Positions 1 to 11,012 of a stretch of DNA of 64,000 nt are shown one piece after another. A program made the translations under genes and the position numbers. How positions within the stretch are numbered: position 1 is the first letter of the stretch; each line of letters begins with the position of its first letter. A model generated the notes under the pieces. That model was not told the DNA's origin. It did not search any database and was given only the letters and a program-made list of their open reading frames with translations. Origin of the DNA: Siphonodentalium dalli. Lineage: Eukaryota > Mollusca > Scaphopoda > Gadilida > Siphonodentaliidae. Location: NCBI GenBank assembly GCA_032622095.1, contig CP136063.1:270375426-270439425 (forward strand). The letters are read 5' to 3'.

Positions 1-1517
1 TTCAAACTTAATTTGAGAACCAACTCTTAAGGCTGGTTGCACTTCTCGTGTTGGCCATGTAGAGCCTTCTGATATTCGTTATCGAATTTGCAGTAAATCA
101 GATGCATGCACTTTAAGTGCATAGTGTCGCATACTGGAGTTGTGTGGCTATGGACAGACAAGTTCCGACGATAACTTTCTGTTGGCAGCATTTCTCGGTA
201 AATGCAAATGGGATGGCTAGCTTGCTTATTTTAATGCGAAAGTAGTTGGTAACAAAGCACGTGCGTGTGTACGCCCACATGTTCGCTAGGATTTTCAAGA
301 GAGGGTTGATAAATACCCACATCTGCCTACTAGGTCGGCAATAATATTCCATGTAACACCTTACACCGCTATATATATAGTCAAAGAATAATATCTTTAT
401 GTGTTTCGATCTGTTTGTTATACTAGGATTAAGTATCTAGTATTGTACGCAAGATCATCATCAGAGGCGAGCGTTTCATTCTAAAATAAATGTTAAATTA
501 AATCTGTTGACCAACTCTTGTGGATGGTGCGAGTGTAGTAGACGTGTATATTAGCCTATATATCACTATAATATTAGTATGGTGTTATTTGGTAAAACTT
601 TTCTGCATATTAGAGTGCATATTATCCCACCCTAGCTTTTTAATAAACTAGTTTCAGTGGAATAGTTTCGAATTAATTCGATTTTGTCTAGGCCCACATT
701 CTGCTGTGTCTATCTTTTTTAATTAGATTTAAATTCAGTTGAAAATTAACGCTTTGGGCTGGATTGTCCTTCTCTGTTAGGCGTTAATGGCCTTCGGATA
801 GCATTTTCAAATTAGATTTAAACTTAATTTGAGAACCAACTCTTAAGGCTGGTTGCACTTCTCGTGTTGGCCACGTAGAGCCTTCTGATATTCGTTATCG
901 AATTTGCAGTAAATCAGATGCATGCACTTTAAGTGCATAGTGTCGCATACTGGAGTTGTGTGGCTATGGACAGACAAGTTCCGACGATAACTTTCTGTTG
1001 GCAGCATTTCTCGGTAAATGCAAATGGGATGGCTAGCTTGCTTATTTTAATGCGAAAGTAGTTGGTAACAAAGCACGTGCGTGTGTACGCCCACATGTTC
1101 GCTAGGATTTTCAAGAGAGGGTTGATAAATACCCACATCTGCCTACTAGGTCGGCAATAATATTCCATGTAACACCTTACATCGCTATATATATAGTCAA
1201 AGAATAATATCTTTATGTGTTTCGATCTGTTTGTTATACTAGAATTAAGTATCTAGTATTGTACGCAAGATCATCATCAGAGGCGAGCGTTTCATTCTAA
1301 AATAAATGTTAAATTAAATCTGTTGAACAACTCTTGTGGATGGTGCGAGTGTAGTAGACGTGTATATTAGCCTATATATCACTATAATATTAGTATGGTG
1401 TTATTTGGTAAAACTTTTCTGCATATTAGAGTGCATATTATCCCACCCTAGCTTTTTAATAAACTAGTTTCAGTGGAATAGTTTCAAATTAATTCGATTT
1501 TGTCTAGGACCACATTC
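1..1517. repeat. 816-bp direct tandem duplication
   Basis: Bases 1-701 recur at an offset of 816 (817-1517) with only a few substitutions, so this is one full unit followed by most of a second. The first copy continues to about 816 and the second stops abruptly at about 1517, where unrelated sequence begins. Each copy holds the same 79-codon minus-strand open frame (113-352 and 929-1168). Conservation between two nearly identical copies is no evidence of coding. I recognise no domain. Near-identity implies a recent duplication, or an assembly artefact. Confidence 0.9.
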
Positions 1518-1628
1518 GCTCGAGGCTGATATTAGCACTATCAGGACCTATAGGTTCCCAGCCATATAGAGATTAAATGTGTCATTCATGGTCAACGGAC
1601 CTATGGAATTACAGGAAAGCATCCTGGT

Positions 1629-1870
1629 GAACATGTGGGCGTACACACGCACGTGCTTTGTTACCAACTACTTTCGCATTAAAATAAGGAAGCTAGCCAT
1701 CCCATTTGCATTTCCCGAGAAATGCTGCCAACAGCAAGTTATCGTCGGAACTTGTCTGTCCATAGACACACAACTCCAGTAGCCACTAGCGGTGTAAGGT
1801 GTTACATGGAATATTATTGTCGACCTAGTAGGCAGATGTGGGTATTTATCAACCCTCTCTTGAAAATGCA
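1629..1870. repeat. Inverted and rearranged third copy of the 816-bp unit
   Basis: 1629-1781 matches the reverse complement of about 135-285, and 1797-1867 matches the reverse complement of about 285-350. The order of the two blocks is swapped relative to the source, so the copy is inverted and permuted. The joint near 1782-1796 carries a short sequence found beside the block in the tandem copies. Confidence 0.75.
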
Positions 1871-2430
1871 TTACTGTAGTTGAATTCGCGGAACAATTCA
1901 AACTTTATAATCATGACATACATAATATACACCGAGACTAGCGGAGAGTACAAAGTTGTCACCAGTCGTAATATTGTGGTTTTAACCACTCGCCAAAAGG
2001 GTTGTGGTTAAACCACAATTCCACTCGTGGTGAAACGTTGGTATTCTCGGCTGATATGTGTGTATTTTATATGCAATCTCCAAAAACGTCGCTTCAGACG
2101 ATTGGATAGCTACTTTCTGGAACTCATGCAGTTGATGACCTAGATATTTGTTACAGTAGTTATTGTACTTACACGAGTGGAAGGGATAATGTGATTTATT
2201 TGTATTTGGAATTTCGAACATTTCCCCCTTTAACTGATAGATAGATTTATTAGCATAAAGACGCTCATGAGAGCCGTATGCATGTATACAAAATGGTGAC
2301 ACAATAATATGTAAAATAACACATTTTAACACAAGACATATATACATCTATACAATAATGTTTTGGTTGGTATTAAGTCAATAGTGCCAGTTGGTGTTTG
2401 AAAGTTTGAGTATTATCTAACTTCAGCTGT
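1871..2430. other. Spacer without a recognisable gene
   Basis: AT-rich sequence. It holds one 121-codon minus-strand open frame (1982-2347) with no domain I recognise and no codon pattern that stands out. A short inverted motif (about 1978-2022) reads ggttttaacc and then gtggtttaac in opposite senses. Confidence 0.4.
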
Positions 2431-2431
2431 T

Positions 2432-3068
2432 AGTAGTCTCGCGAGCTATGAAAAAGTTGCTCATAGCTTTGCTGATCACATCACTGGATTGCTCCTCATC
2501 GTTTCGCATGATATATATAAATTTCTCAAAGTCACTAGCTTCTGTGAACATAACGTTTATCGATGCTAGTTTCTGGAAAAGGTCTTTTCTCAATTCGACA
2601 TATTTTTGACAATAAAGAACGAAATGTTTTTCATCTTCAACGGACCCTGAATCACAATATTTGCATACTCGTTCATTAGCAGGCGTTGGGGCCGCTTATG
2701 TCAGCCTTTTTCAATTGCCAGTGCATGAGAGCTAATTCGCAATCTACAAAATTGTTCTCGTTCTTTTATTGACTTTATATTTAGTAGATACGGTTCAATT
2801 CGGAATACGGTTTTGAAACTTTGGTACGTTCTCAATTTGCTGTGTGGATTGTCCACGCTAGTGATATATGTGTTATGTATTCATCTTTCATTCTTTCCGT
2901 GATTTCATTAATATAATCATTTGAGATATATATACTACTTCCGTTCGGTGCATTTAATGATGCAATGTAATTTTCCTTCAACCCTATATGAAATTTAATG
3001 GGTTTTGTTGTCTTTTGGTACTTCCTATAGTCCTGCTTAGAGAAGGACACATACAATGGGCTCGACAT
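2432..3068 (-). mobile_element. Decayed LINE, C-terminal end of the ORF2 protein
   Basis: Read on the minus strand, this is the tail of a non-LTR retrotransposon reverse transcriptase. From 3068 down, an open frame ends at 2832. A second frame continues with KLRTYQSFK and EPYLLN, then RLRISSHALAIEKG, then stops near 2698. A third frame carries ERVCKYC (about 2655-2675), an acidic EDEKHFVLYCQKY and LRKDLF. This is the usual LINE C-terminal order: K/RLRTY, then RISSH.L.IE.G, then a CxxC...H...C zinc knuckle. The polymerase core is absent. Frame changes near 2832 and 2690 show it is dead. I cannot place the clade from this piece alone. Confidence 0.85.
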
Positions 3069-3339
3069 TTATATTTACCAGAGTTACGACCCTTGTTAGA
3101 AATTTATGAATAATTATTGTCAATCAGCACATACATTTTGCTTTGTATCTCCAGTTTTAATGGATATACAATTAAATACTATAGTTGGATACATGATTTC
3201 GTCACATAAATGTTGGTCAAAGTTACATGTATTATCATTGCCGTTGCCTGACTTGGGAAATAGTAAGATGTTCTATTTAATCAATACATATTAGCCCTTT
3301 TACATAAGTACCATATTTGAATATATTTTGGTTTACATT

Positions 3340-3535
3340 TGATCATACCATAAATATCTACTCTGGCTCCGCCCGTAGATATCATATTCCACCATTTCAA
3401 AACAGAACTTTTTGAAGATCTGACGAGGAACTTTACAGCATGTAAATAATGACACAGATAATATATTTCTTGTTCAATACCTATTCATTACTAATGTATT
3501 TCAGTGTATAATCGACGGACCCAGTTCGAGAATTG
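3340..3535. repeat. Dispersed repeat, copy 1 (partner at 33262-33435)
   Basis: The stretch beginning gatcataccataaatatct and running through ccgcccgta and catattccacca...ttcaaaaca matches 33262-33435 at moderate identity. The same first ~40 bases, in the form catgccatgaatctctac, make the two arms of the palindrome at 12573-12656. It is likely one end of a transposable element. No coding capacity is seen. Confidence 0.65.
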
Positions 3536-3713
3536 CATGATTTAAGCGCGTTTTGTGAGCCCATTTCACGATGAACTTTGAATTGATTATCGGCGGAAAT
3601 ATCATATTATTGTAAGCGACGCAGAGCGAAATAGGCTTATACAAGTTCCCTAAATCTTGCAATATCGAACTTGGACTTTCACATAATGTGAGTTACATTA
3701 TTAAGGAAAGGTA

Positions 3714-4052
3714 TTAACCCTTTACCCAACAGAATGGCCCTGTGCCAATGCATTCTCTTATATATGCGAGTCGACCATAGGTCGCCTCGCATATATAAGA
3801 GAATGCATTGGCTTAACACATTTTTTTTAGGCCAATGCATTCTCTTATATATGCGAGGCGACCTATGGTCGACTCGCATATATAAGAGAATGCATTGGCA
3901 CAGGGCATAACTGTAACTATCACAATGTGGTCAAGGAGCCGGTTCCAATGATATCCATATTTGTATGGTTCTATTGAGACAGACCGAAGATATTTTAGGC
4001 TGTTGAAGCTTTATTTGGCCGGTTTTGGCCGTTTTGTTGGGTAAAGGGTTAA
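3714..4052. mobile_element. piggyBac-like MITE, copy A
   Basis: It is bounded by TTAA (3714-3717 and 4049-4052) with terminal inverted repeats CCCTTTACCCAACA / TGTTGGGTAAAGGG. TTAA target duplication with CCY-starting ends is the hallmark of piggyBac transposons. It has no transposase, so it is non-autonomous. Inside are two long near-palindromes (about 3748-3823 and 3832-3898) built from four copies of the arm CCAATGCATTCTCTTATATA in alternating orientation, around ATAGGTCGCC or its complement. The 3' half (about 3900-4035) is shared with the copies at 13474 and 24596, where it lies on the opposite side. Confidence 0.88.
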
Positions 4053-6160
4053 AGGGGGAGTGTACTCAAATTTCCTGTATTTAAGGGAACTGTTTAGCCT
4101 GAAATAATACAAAGAACTTTAGCAATATGCAAATTGTGAGTAATTGTGGAAATGGACATCGCTCTGAAATAAAACATGTTAGTCTACCAAACTGTGTCAA
4201 CTTTCTCTGCATTGAATACGATACGACGGGAATACGAATCGATGGGAATACAAATCTTTTACGGATGGCAGCAAAACCTGAATGCAACATTGTCATCGAA
4301 ATATTCTCGAACAATTTTCAGGCATATGCATCAAATAAAATGTTACTTTATATGCACACTTGTCCCAGAAATTTATTAATTTTACTCAAAAGTCAGCGAG
4401 GGTCTTGAGTTGACTCCCGGTCTCGACATAGATTATATATTACACGACGTGTGTTAAATGTTACCCAATCCACATCCGTTAATTAATTGTGGTTACGCCG
4501 TGTACGGAAATTCGTAAGTTATTCATGACTCCAGCCAGAAACAAATCTTCATTCATAAAAGAGTAGGACCTGTCTGTCTATCTGTCTGTCTGTTTTTCTG
4601 TTCGGATATTTCTCCCAGACCCATTGACCGATTTCACCCAAATTTGGTGTGATTATTCGGGGTATCCTGGTAGAGGTTAAAACGGCGTTAGTTTTTCAAA
4701 ATTTTAATTAAGAAAAAAAGTTAATTAAATAAATAAAAAAAAATAAAATAAGCTCACTATGGGCTTATTCCAGAATTAAATAAGTATAATGTGAACATTT
4801 ATGTCCAATAAGAACCTATTTGCACGAGGAAGCGTTGCAGCACCAGATATGCTCTTTATAATGTGTTATCATTGTGGCCCGCGCCATCCCCAAATAGGTT
4901 CATATTGGACCTAAATATTGACATTGGTTTATATGAGACTTATTTGATTATGGCAGATTTGCAGTAGGGCACTGAACAACATTTTTCGACAAACCACGCA
5001 CAAATCCAAGATGGTCGCCATTTTCAACAGAATCAATAATCTATTTTATCAATGTAAAACTTAAATAAGAACTCTTATATTATTTTCGCAGAGAAAATGA
5101 TTGTTAGTACATATTTTGAGCATTGTAAAGCATTATGTTGTTGAAAAATAGCTGCTTAATTAAAAATGGCGGCCATTATTAAGTTATTTAATTAACGCTC
5201 TATAACATATTTATTGCAGCACATTACACAATTGTTTTCCAAAGTATTAGCCATATGATTAAAACATATCTACAAATAATTTCACAACTGACAGTATTTG
5301 GCCTCATTGCATGGACGTAAGTAACGAGTGTTCTTCAACCAATTTCATATAGTATTCGGTTATGATAAACTCTCAATGCTTGCCACCCATTTATATGTCA
5401 ACCCAGAATGCTACTCTTGACGCACCAGTGCAGAATGGTGAATTTCCCCATCTCAAGTCAACACCAAGGCGGTAATTAGACTATTATAGTGACTGAGAGA
5501 CTGCTCATTCAAAGTCTACAAGTTACTCCACATGTACATCGACTGTTTTCTTAATTATTATCTCCACGATAAATATAGCGTGCTATGATTCACTTTAATG
5601 CATACATATAGCTGACAATTTCACAAAGAAAACAATGTGTATTTAATAATCTTTTACTCAAAATCATAAGTTCAAACCTTGAAGAACACCACTCAACCGT
5701 CGCCTAAACATAACCAATAAATCCGTGGTATGAACTTCCATAATAACGAACCAAAGTCGGACGCTTTGGGTCGTATATAGTATATATCTGATTTTGTGAC
5801 GTCACCAATTATTATCTAATACGACGCTGTTGTTTTGAATTTCGCGAGCGCGAATGTCGCACAGTATATGGGTGGACTTAAAGCATTAATGTCGTAATCG
5901 GCTGCCAAGAGGCCAACCTAAATCAGTCGACATGCAACATTCTCCTATTTATATAAACGTAATAAAATCATTTATTTGTTCTTATTTATAAGGGAAAGTA
6001 GGTCCATAATAAATTTCTAACGGGTCTACTCCGGCACTCTACTGGATCAAATCATCGGACCCAAGGAAGTTTTAATATTTCTTTAAATAAACTAAAATCA
6101 CCACAACTCAACACGATCTACGTGTATCTCAAAGCTTTATTTTCAACTGATGCACAGCAG
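4053..6160. other. Gene-free stretch with low-copy repeats
   Basis: No gene is supported. At 4570-4640 a CTGT-rich run followed by atatttctcccagac...ttgac(c/a) resembles 56925-57000, marking a shared dispersed repeat. At about 5009 and 5164 the motif aagatggtcgccatttt and the related aaaatggcggccat lie in inverted orientation, as in many short DNA transposons, but I could not define ends. The rest is AT-rich spacer. Confidence 0.45.
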
Positions 6161-6323
6161 TTGATCAAAACTGCATGGTTCTGTAAAGACTATACACTTC
6201 GAAAGGAAATAAAATAATATTTAATATGGATTTGATTGTTATCATAAGTCTGCATATACTGACATGCATCTGATAATCCATATATATCCTATTTTCTTGA
6301 ATAGAATGAAAACACATACTTAC

Positions 6324-6419
6324 GAACAAAGCAGAAGATACATTCAGTTCCACGCGAATTCGGTCAATGGTGAAAGTTACATGATGACGTTGTTTGTCGA
6401 ATATCGTTGAAATCGACAT
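6324..6419 (-). CDS. Candidate first coding exon, unknown protein
   Basis: On the minus strand an ATG at 6419 opens 32 codons starting MSISTIFDKQRHHVTFTID with mixed composition unlike the surrounding repeats. They run straight into a strong splice-donor match: the exon ends at 6324 and the next bases are GTAAGTATGT. Exon length is exactly 96 nt, giving a phase-0 junction. No domain is recognised and no downstream exon could be identified at lower coordinates. A chance open frame beside a chance donor is quite possible. Confidence 0.2.
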
Positions 6420-6537
6420 GATGACATGTTATGGATGAAATGAACATCCTGAGTATCTGAAGCGGAGAGCTCCCCCAGCACGCCAAGTAATATAATGGTT
6501 ATAGTTTCAGTTCCATGCACTCTCGACAACATATAAA

Positions 6538-6604
6538 ACTATTTATAATTACCCCACCAAACATAAGCCTTATGCATGTGAATCTTATTTGGTGGGAATA
6601 TATA
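6538..6604. repeat. Short inverted repeat with about 22-bp arms
   Basis: tttataattaccccaccaaa...cataag is mirrored by cttatttggtggg...atatataaa across a loop of about 15 bases. The pairing is imperfect. It could be a tiny MITE end pair. No target duplication was assigned. Confidence 0.5.
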
Positions 6605-7136
6605 AATTGATTTTGACAAGAATTGTTTTAAACGCTACATGCATAAACCCAAATGTGATTGTTTTAGCTTTGGTTCGTTAATTACGCTTGCGCATGATCA
6701 TATTATCATTGGAATATCAAGCGATATCATGTTCTCCAAAGTTTACGTATATAGAACACAAAGTTAGGACTAAGCGATTTAATATTAGATATAATTGATT
6801 AATCGCAGTAAATGTGTAGTACAAGGAAAGTGATAACAGTCACCTATCTATAATGCCATAACATCTAACATAACATATAAACTGTGAAAATAATAATCCA
6901 CGTCAATCTTGAATTGAAAAGTTGAATGCTCAAATTGTTCAAACTTTTTCAATGTTATAAAGTTCCCGCCAGAAAAGGTCTAAAAATAAAAAAAGTTCTC
7001 ATGATTGGAATGGGTGGGATATGATCTCTACGCGTATATAGGAAGTGTGGACATTATTGGCACGATCTGCATGGGGTAAAAACTTCAAATAAAATGGTCA
7101 AAGAACTACACAATATCATCACCATGAACATGTACA

Positions 7137-7312
7137 TTACCATCGCCGCCGCCATCATCATCATCGTCATCGTCATCGTCGTCGTCGTCGTCATCGCCAT
7201 CGTCGTCGTCGTCGTAGTCGTCGTCGTCGCCGCCGCCGCCGCAGTCGTCATCATCCTTGTCGTGATCATTATAATCATCATCATCAGCATTACCAAGGTC
7301 ATCATTATTACA
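7137..7312. repeat. Trinucleotide tract (ATC/GTC/GCC)n
   Basis: About 175 bases of interleaved atc, gtc and gcc triplets. All three forward frames and their complements stay open because the unit is three bases, giving poly-Val/Ile or poly-Asp pseudo-proteins. It is a simple sequence repeat, not a gene. A related ATC tract lies at 58076-58425. Confidence 0.95.
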
Positions 7313-7771
7313 TGTAAATGAGGGAGAACATTCTCCACTCAACGAATTTCATCCATTGATTGTCACCAAAGTTACGAACCCACCCCATGAACTCAGAAAA
7401 AGGTATTTTATAGTCGATGCATGAGAAATTGCACACACCGTAGGTATATATATATATTAGCCCCGCATTGATAATTTATATCAGAAAATGAGCACGACCG
7501 TTTAGTGTGTGAAATATGAAATTAGTTCACACATTTCAAGGAACGCTCCATAGATATCGTTCGCTGATTTCACAAATTTCCTTAAATAATTGGTAGTTGA
7601 ATCTTTCTCTTTTATTGTGTGTATATTCAGGGTCCTTGGCGACTCAGCGGCACTGTGCATAGCGTATCAGACGGTCATACATTGTCCCATGATGGCGAAG
7701 ATGGTTCGAGTATCGATGTCATTCACACAAAGGGGCGGTTAAAGGCCCACTTAATTTTCGAACCCACAGTT

Positions 7772-8716
7772 CACATTATATAAAATATATGCCATATTAT
7801 ATACCCAGATCACATTATATAAACTATATGCCATGTTATATACCCAGTTCACATTATATAAAATATATGCCATATTATATACCCAGATCACATTATATAA
7901 AATATATGCCATATTATATACCCAGATCACATTATATAAAATATATGCCATATTATATACCCAGTTCACATTATATAAATTATATGCCATATTATATACC
8001 CAGATCACATCATATAAAATATATACCATATTATATACCCAGTTCACATTATATAAAATATATGCCATATTATATACCCAGATCACATTATATAAAATAT
8101 ATGCCATATTATATACCCAGTTCACATTATATAAATTATATGCCACATTATATACCCAGATCACATCATATAAAATTTATACCATATTATATACCCAGAT
8201 CATATTATATGAAATACATGCCATATTATATACCCAGATCACATTATATAAAATATATGCCATATCATATACCCAGTTCATATTATATGAAATATATGCC
8301 ATATTATATACCCATATCACATTATCTAATATATATTTTGGGACTTCTGTTTGTTTGTTTGTTTGTTTGTCTGTTAGCATATATATATATATATATATAT
8401 ATATAACTTTTATAAAGGTCAATTCAAGGTCAAATCGGGTAAAACGGGACGGATTTCGACGAAATTTGATACCTACAGATACTTTTGTCCGGGGAGTCTT
8501 TTGGACGGGTCAAATCGTTACCCCGAACTGACCTTGACCTTCAAACAGGTCAATTCAAGGTCAAATCTGGTAAAACGGACGGATTTCGACGAAATTTTAT
8601 ACCATGGGTACTTTTGTCCGGGGAGTGCTTTGGACGGGTCAAATCGTCACCTTATATGAAATGTATGCCATAGTATATACCCATATCACATTATATAAAA
8701 TATATGCCATATTATA
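7772..8716. repeat. 39-bp minisatellite, interrupted once
   Basis: About 14 copies of a 39-bp AT-rich unit containing atatatgccatattatatac and cccag(t/a)tc run from 7772 to 8324 and resume at 8653-8716 after an insertion. Variants recur every fourth unit (cccagatc with attat, cccagttc with aaatta, catcata, cccagttc), giving a higher-order period of about 156 bp in the middle. Long open frames in several frames result from a unit length divisible by three. Confidence 0.93.
8325..8652 (+). mobile_element. Dispersed repeat inserted in the 39-bp array
   Basis: 328 bases interrupt one 39-bp unit cleanly. The left flank ends in A and the right flank resumes with T, and the insert begins TCTAATATATATTTTGGG, as a Helitron 5' end would. 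No CTRR hairpin end is visible, so a Helitron call stays tentative. The body has a GTTT run, a TA run and a tandem unit of about 120 bp containing ggacggatttcgacgaaat, ttttgtccggggagt and tgaccttgacctt. A related copy is at 58726-59110. Clean continuity of the array across the insert shows it came after array growth. Confidence 0.7.
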
Positions 8717-9220
8717 TACAGTTTGACAAAAGAAGCTCCAAAACATTGTATTATCAACTTATCCGGTGTAATAAACTGTGAACATGTTGTTTTGTTGAGG
8801 TACCGATGTGTTTTCTGTGCTTAAGTTTCATCTGGCATGTACTGTCTTATTATTTTCAATGGACTGGCAAAAACTCGATATCTTAGTTTGAATTATGTTG
8901 CATTCTGGGAGCCAAACGGGGGAAATGTTCCTAAGATGATGAATTCTATGGTGATGAATTATAGAATGCTAATCATATATTATGTAATAGCTTGTTATTA
9001 ACACCGTATATCAAGGCACTATAAAAAATAATCGGTAACTCGAAAATTAAATGGGCCTTTAACCTAATTCCTAATGTATGTATCTAGGAACATCAGTCGC
9101 TTACAGGGGTCGTTAGTATCCTCATCGTACTGGAATGATTTCCCCAGAAAAATTAACCGCCAATGATCTGACATCGGCGTGATATGATCTAGCTGCTGAA
9201 ACGAATATAAACTAAAACAA
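8717..9220. other. Spacer without a recognisable gene
   Basis: AT-rich, with no open frame of note and no repeat that I could match elsewhere in the window. Confidence 0.4.
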
Positions 9221-9267
9221 TCAAACAACACACCATACGTAATTTACATTCACAATTATAAACATAC

Positions 9268-9498
9268 ATTGTTCGAATTTTCCAGGTTCTGTATGGACTA
9301 ATAACTCCGGATAATGATTGTGGTCTGAACAAAGGCTGCTTTCATGACTGTTCCTCGTCGAGCTGTTCATTTCTAATAACATGGAAGGCTTCCTCGACAC
9401 AAATTCATTTACGGATGGCGGCGAAGGCATACCATGCCGAAGAGTGCTGGATTGGTCTCGGATTTTCGACAGACAAAAAGATGGTGAGTTGCGAGTAG
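9268..9498 (-). CDS. Candidate coding exon, unknown protein
   Basis: On the minus strand a frame is open from about 9498 and passes an ATG at 9430 (protein from there begins MPSPPSVNEFVSRKPSM, then ...HNHYPELLVHTEPGKFEQ). At 9268 it meets GTATGT, a good splice-donor match, leaving a phase-1 junction. Composition is balanced (S, E, N, H, R), unlike the AT-driven shadow frames around it. I do not recognise the family. No partner exon was found downstream on this strand within the window. It could be the 5' exon of a host gene, or a chance frame. Confidence 0.28.
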
Positions 9499-9511
9499 CT
9501 TAGAGAAAACT

Positions 9512-9600
9512 CCGCGGTTCAGTGATTAGCGTATATGCCGTTTACCTGAGCACGATTTTTGACAGGGTTCGCTTGATCCTCACTGAGTACGCAGGATTTA
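9512..9600 (+). mobile_element. tRNA-derived SINE-like promoter region
   Basis: ggttcagtgattagcg (about 9516-9531) matches a pol III A box of tRNA type, and gggttcgcttgatcc (9565-9579) resembles a B box with three extra bases. The ends do not pair as a tRNA acceptor stem, so a SINE head or pseudo-tRNA is more likely than a functional tRNA. The 3' limit is unclear. Confidence 0.38.
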
Positions 9601-10203
9601 CTTGATGCGATGGGGCCTATTAGCAACGATGCCTCTGTCAGTTTATTTGTAGCCACGCTTTATCCTAAACATCACTATTCGAATACACATACAACTTCGA
9701 CTTCAAGTTATAGGATGATTAAAACATACCATGCAGACTTTGTCCAAACGATATATTTTTTCAAATTCAAACTTCAGTCTGTAGCTCATGTGCCCTATCG
9801 TCTCAAGTCAACATTTATACATTTATGTATAAAATTATGCAAGTCACAATGACAGTATTCCCGTGTGAATAACGCGATTGTGTCAACTAAATAGATAGTC
9901 TATATAGCGAGAAACGCGGGCATCTTGAGTCAAATGTTAATAATGCCTTTGTCCCAAGATGTCGGCATTTCTCAATTTAGCAAATCTGCTTATTGAAGTT
10001 GATGCAGATGATACAATATTACATACATGTACTGTATGTACATGTGATTTATGTACTGTACTACAATAATAGTACATGGTGCAAGGTTTTATTAAATTGT
10101 AGATCACTGTTTTGTCATGATGTTTATTATTGAAAACAATGGCAAGAATATACACATTAAATTGGCAATATGGAACAAATAACAAGCTTATATTTGTACT
10201 ATG
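9600..10203. other. Spacer without a recognisable gene
   Basis: AT-rich. It contains palindromic tacatgtac-type words near 10020-10070. No domain is seen in the short open frames. Confidence 0.4.
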
Positions 10204-10405
10204 CAAATACAGTAATACCCAAAGTAATTGACCAATTAACCACAGCAGAATTATGGGTAATTTTTCAGGATTTAGTTGGAAATATGGCTTGTTGTCATGC
10301 ATCGAGATCTTTCGGATGAATGGCAACAAGCCATATTTCCGACTACATCCTGAAAAAATTCTGCTGTGGTTAAGTGGTCAATTACTTTGGGCATTACTGT
10401 ACATC
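10204..10405. repeat. About 200-bp inverted repeat (foldback)
   Basis: The left arm runs from cagtaatacccaaagtaatt through ccacagcagaatt and tcaggat to atatggcttgttgtc. The right arm repeats it in reverse (gcaacaagccatat ... aattctgctgtggt ... aattactttgggcattactg) around a short centre near 10302-10318. Arms are about 95 bases with a few mismatches and small gaps. It is a foldback-type MITE or an inverted duplication. Confidence 0.85.
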
Positions 10406-10550
10406 TACAGATGTCTGTTAATAACTTTTCATAACTGGTTGTGTCACATGAAAGTTAATTTTGTTTCTCGATTAGTTCAAAATAAAACTGTTATTACTGA
10501 AGTGGATATGTAGTTGTTTCTTGTTTAATAAATAGAGGATCTCACATGAG

Positions 10551-10667
10551 TTTCTATTTTATACGAAATTTATCAACCGAGTTCACTAAATTCGATTTGA
10601 GTCGAGGTTTACCGAGGCTCAAATAGAATTTAGTGGACGAGGTTGATAAATTACGTATAAAATAGAA
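10551..10667. repeat. Inverted repeat with about 50-bp arms
   Basis: ttctattttatacgaaattt...caac(c)gagttcactaaattc is mirrored by gaatttagtggac...gttgataaatt...gtataaaatagaa, with the centre near 10603-10615. Arms differ by a few bases. This is one of several hairpins between 10.2 and 12.7 kb. Confidence 0.85.
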
Positions 10668-10679
10668 CGAGTTTGAGAT

Positions 10680-11010
10680 ACTTTTTATCACATGGTCATA
10701 TAATCGCTTTTATTCCACACCCATTGACGTGAGGCACATGTATTCAACGGAATCCCGGCCATTGAATACATATTAGTGTATACCTCTAGTGGAATACAAG
10801 CCGGAACTATTCTTGTTGACGTTGTCGCCAAGAAAGATAACGTACGTTACGTCGATCACCCGCTTCCGGTGATCCCCCCATAATTACTGGTTATTTGTCA
10901 GACTTAAATCACAATAAAGGTAGCTATAATAACAATGGAGGTGACATTCGTGGATTGAACTTATTTGACTGAACGGTGTAGAATAAATACAGAACACAAC
11001 TTCCATCATA
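10680..11010. other. Spacer between two inverted repeats
   Basis: No gene is seen. It contains a short mirrored motif (tgtattcaacggaat / attgaatacata near 10740-10770). It may belong to a larger composite element with the neighbouring hairpins, but no outer ends were found. Confidence 0.35.
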
Positions 11011-11012
11011 AT

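Noticed and set aside
113-352. 79-codon frame seen twice in the 816-bp duplication
   Set aside because: Conserved only because the copies are nearly identical; no recognisable domain and lost in the rearranged copy.
7094-7342. Poly-Val/Ile and poly-Asp open frames
   Set aside because: Products of a triplet microsatellite open in every frame.
7751-8531. Tyr/Ile/Pro-rich open frames of up to 232 codons
   Set aside because: The 39-bp repeat unit is divisible by three, so frames stay open by arithmetic. No conserved start or domain.
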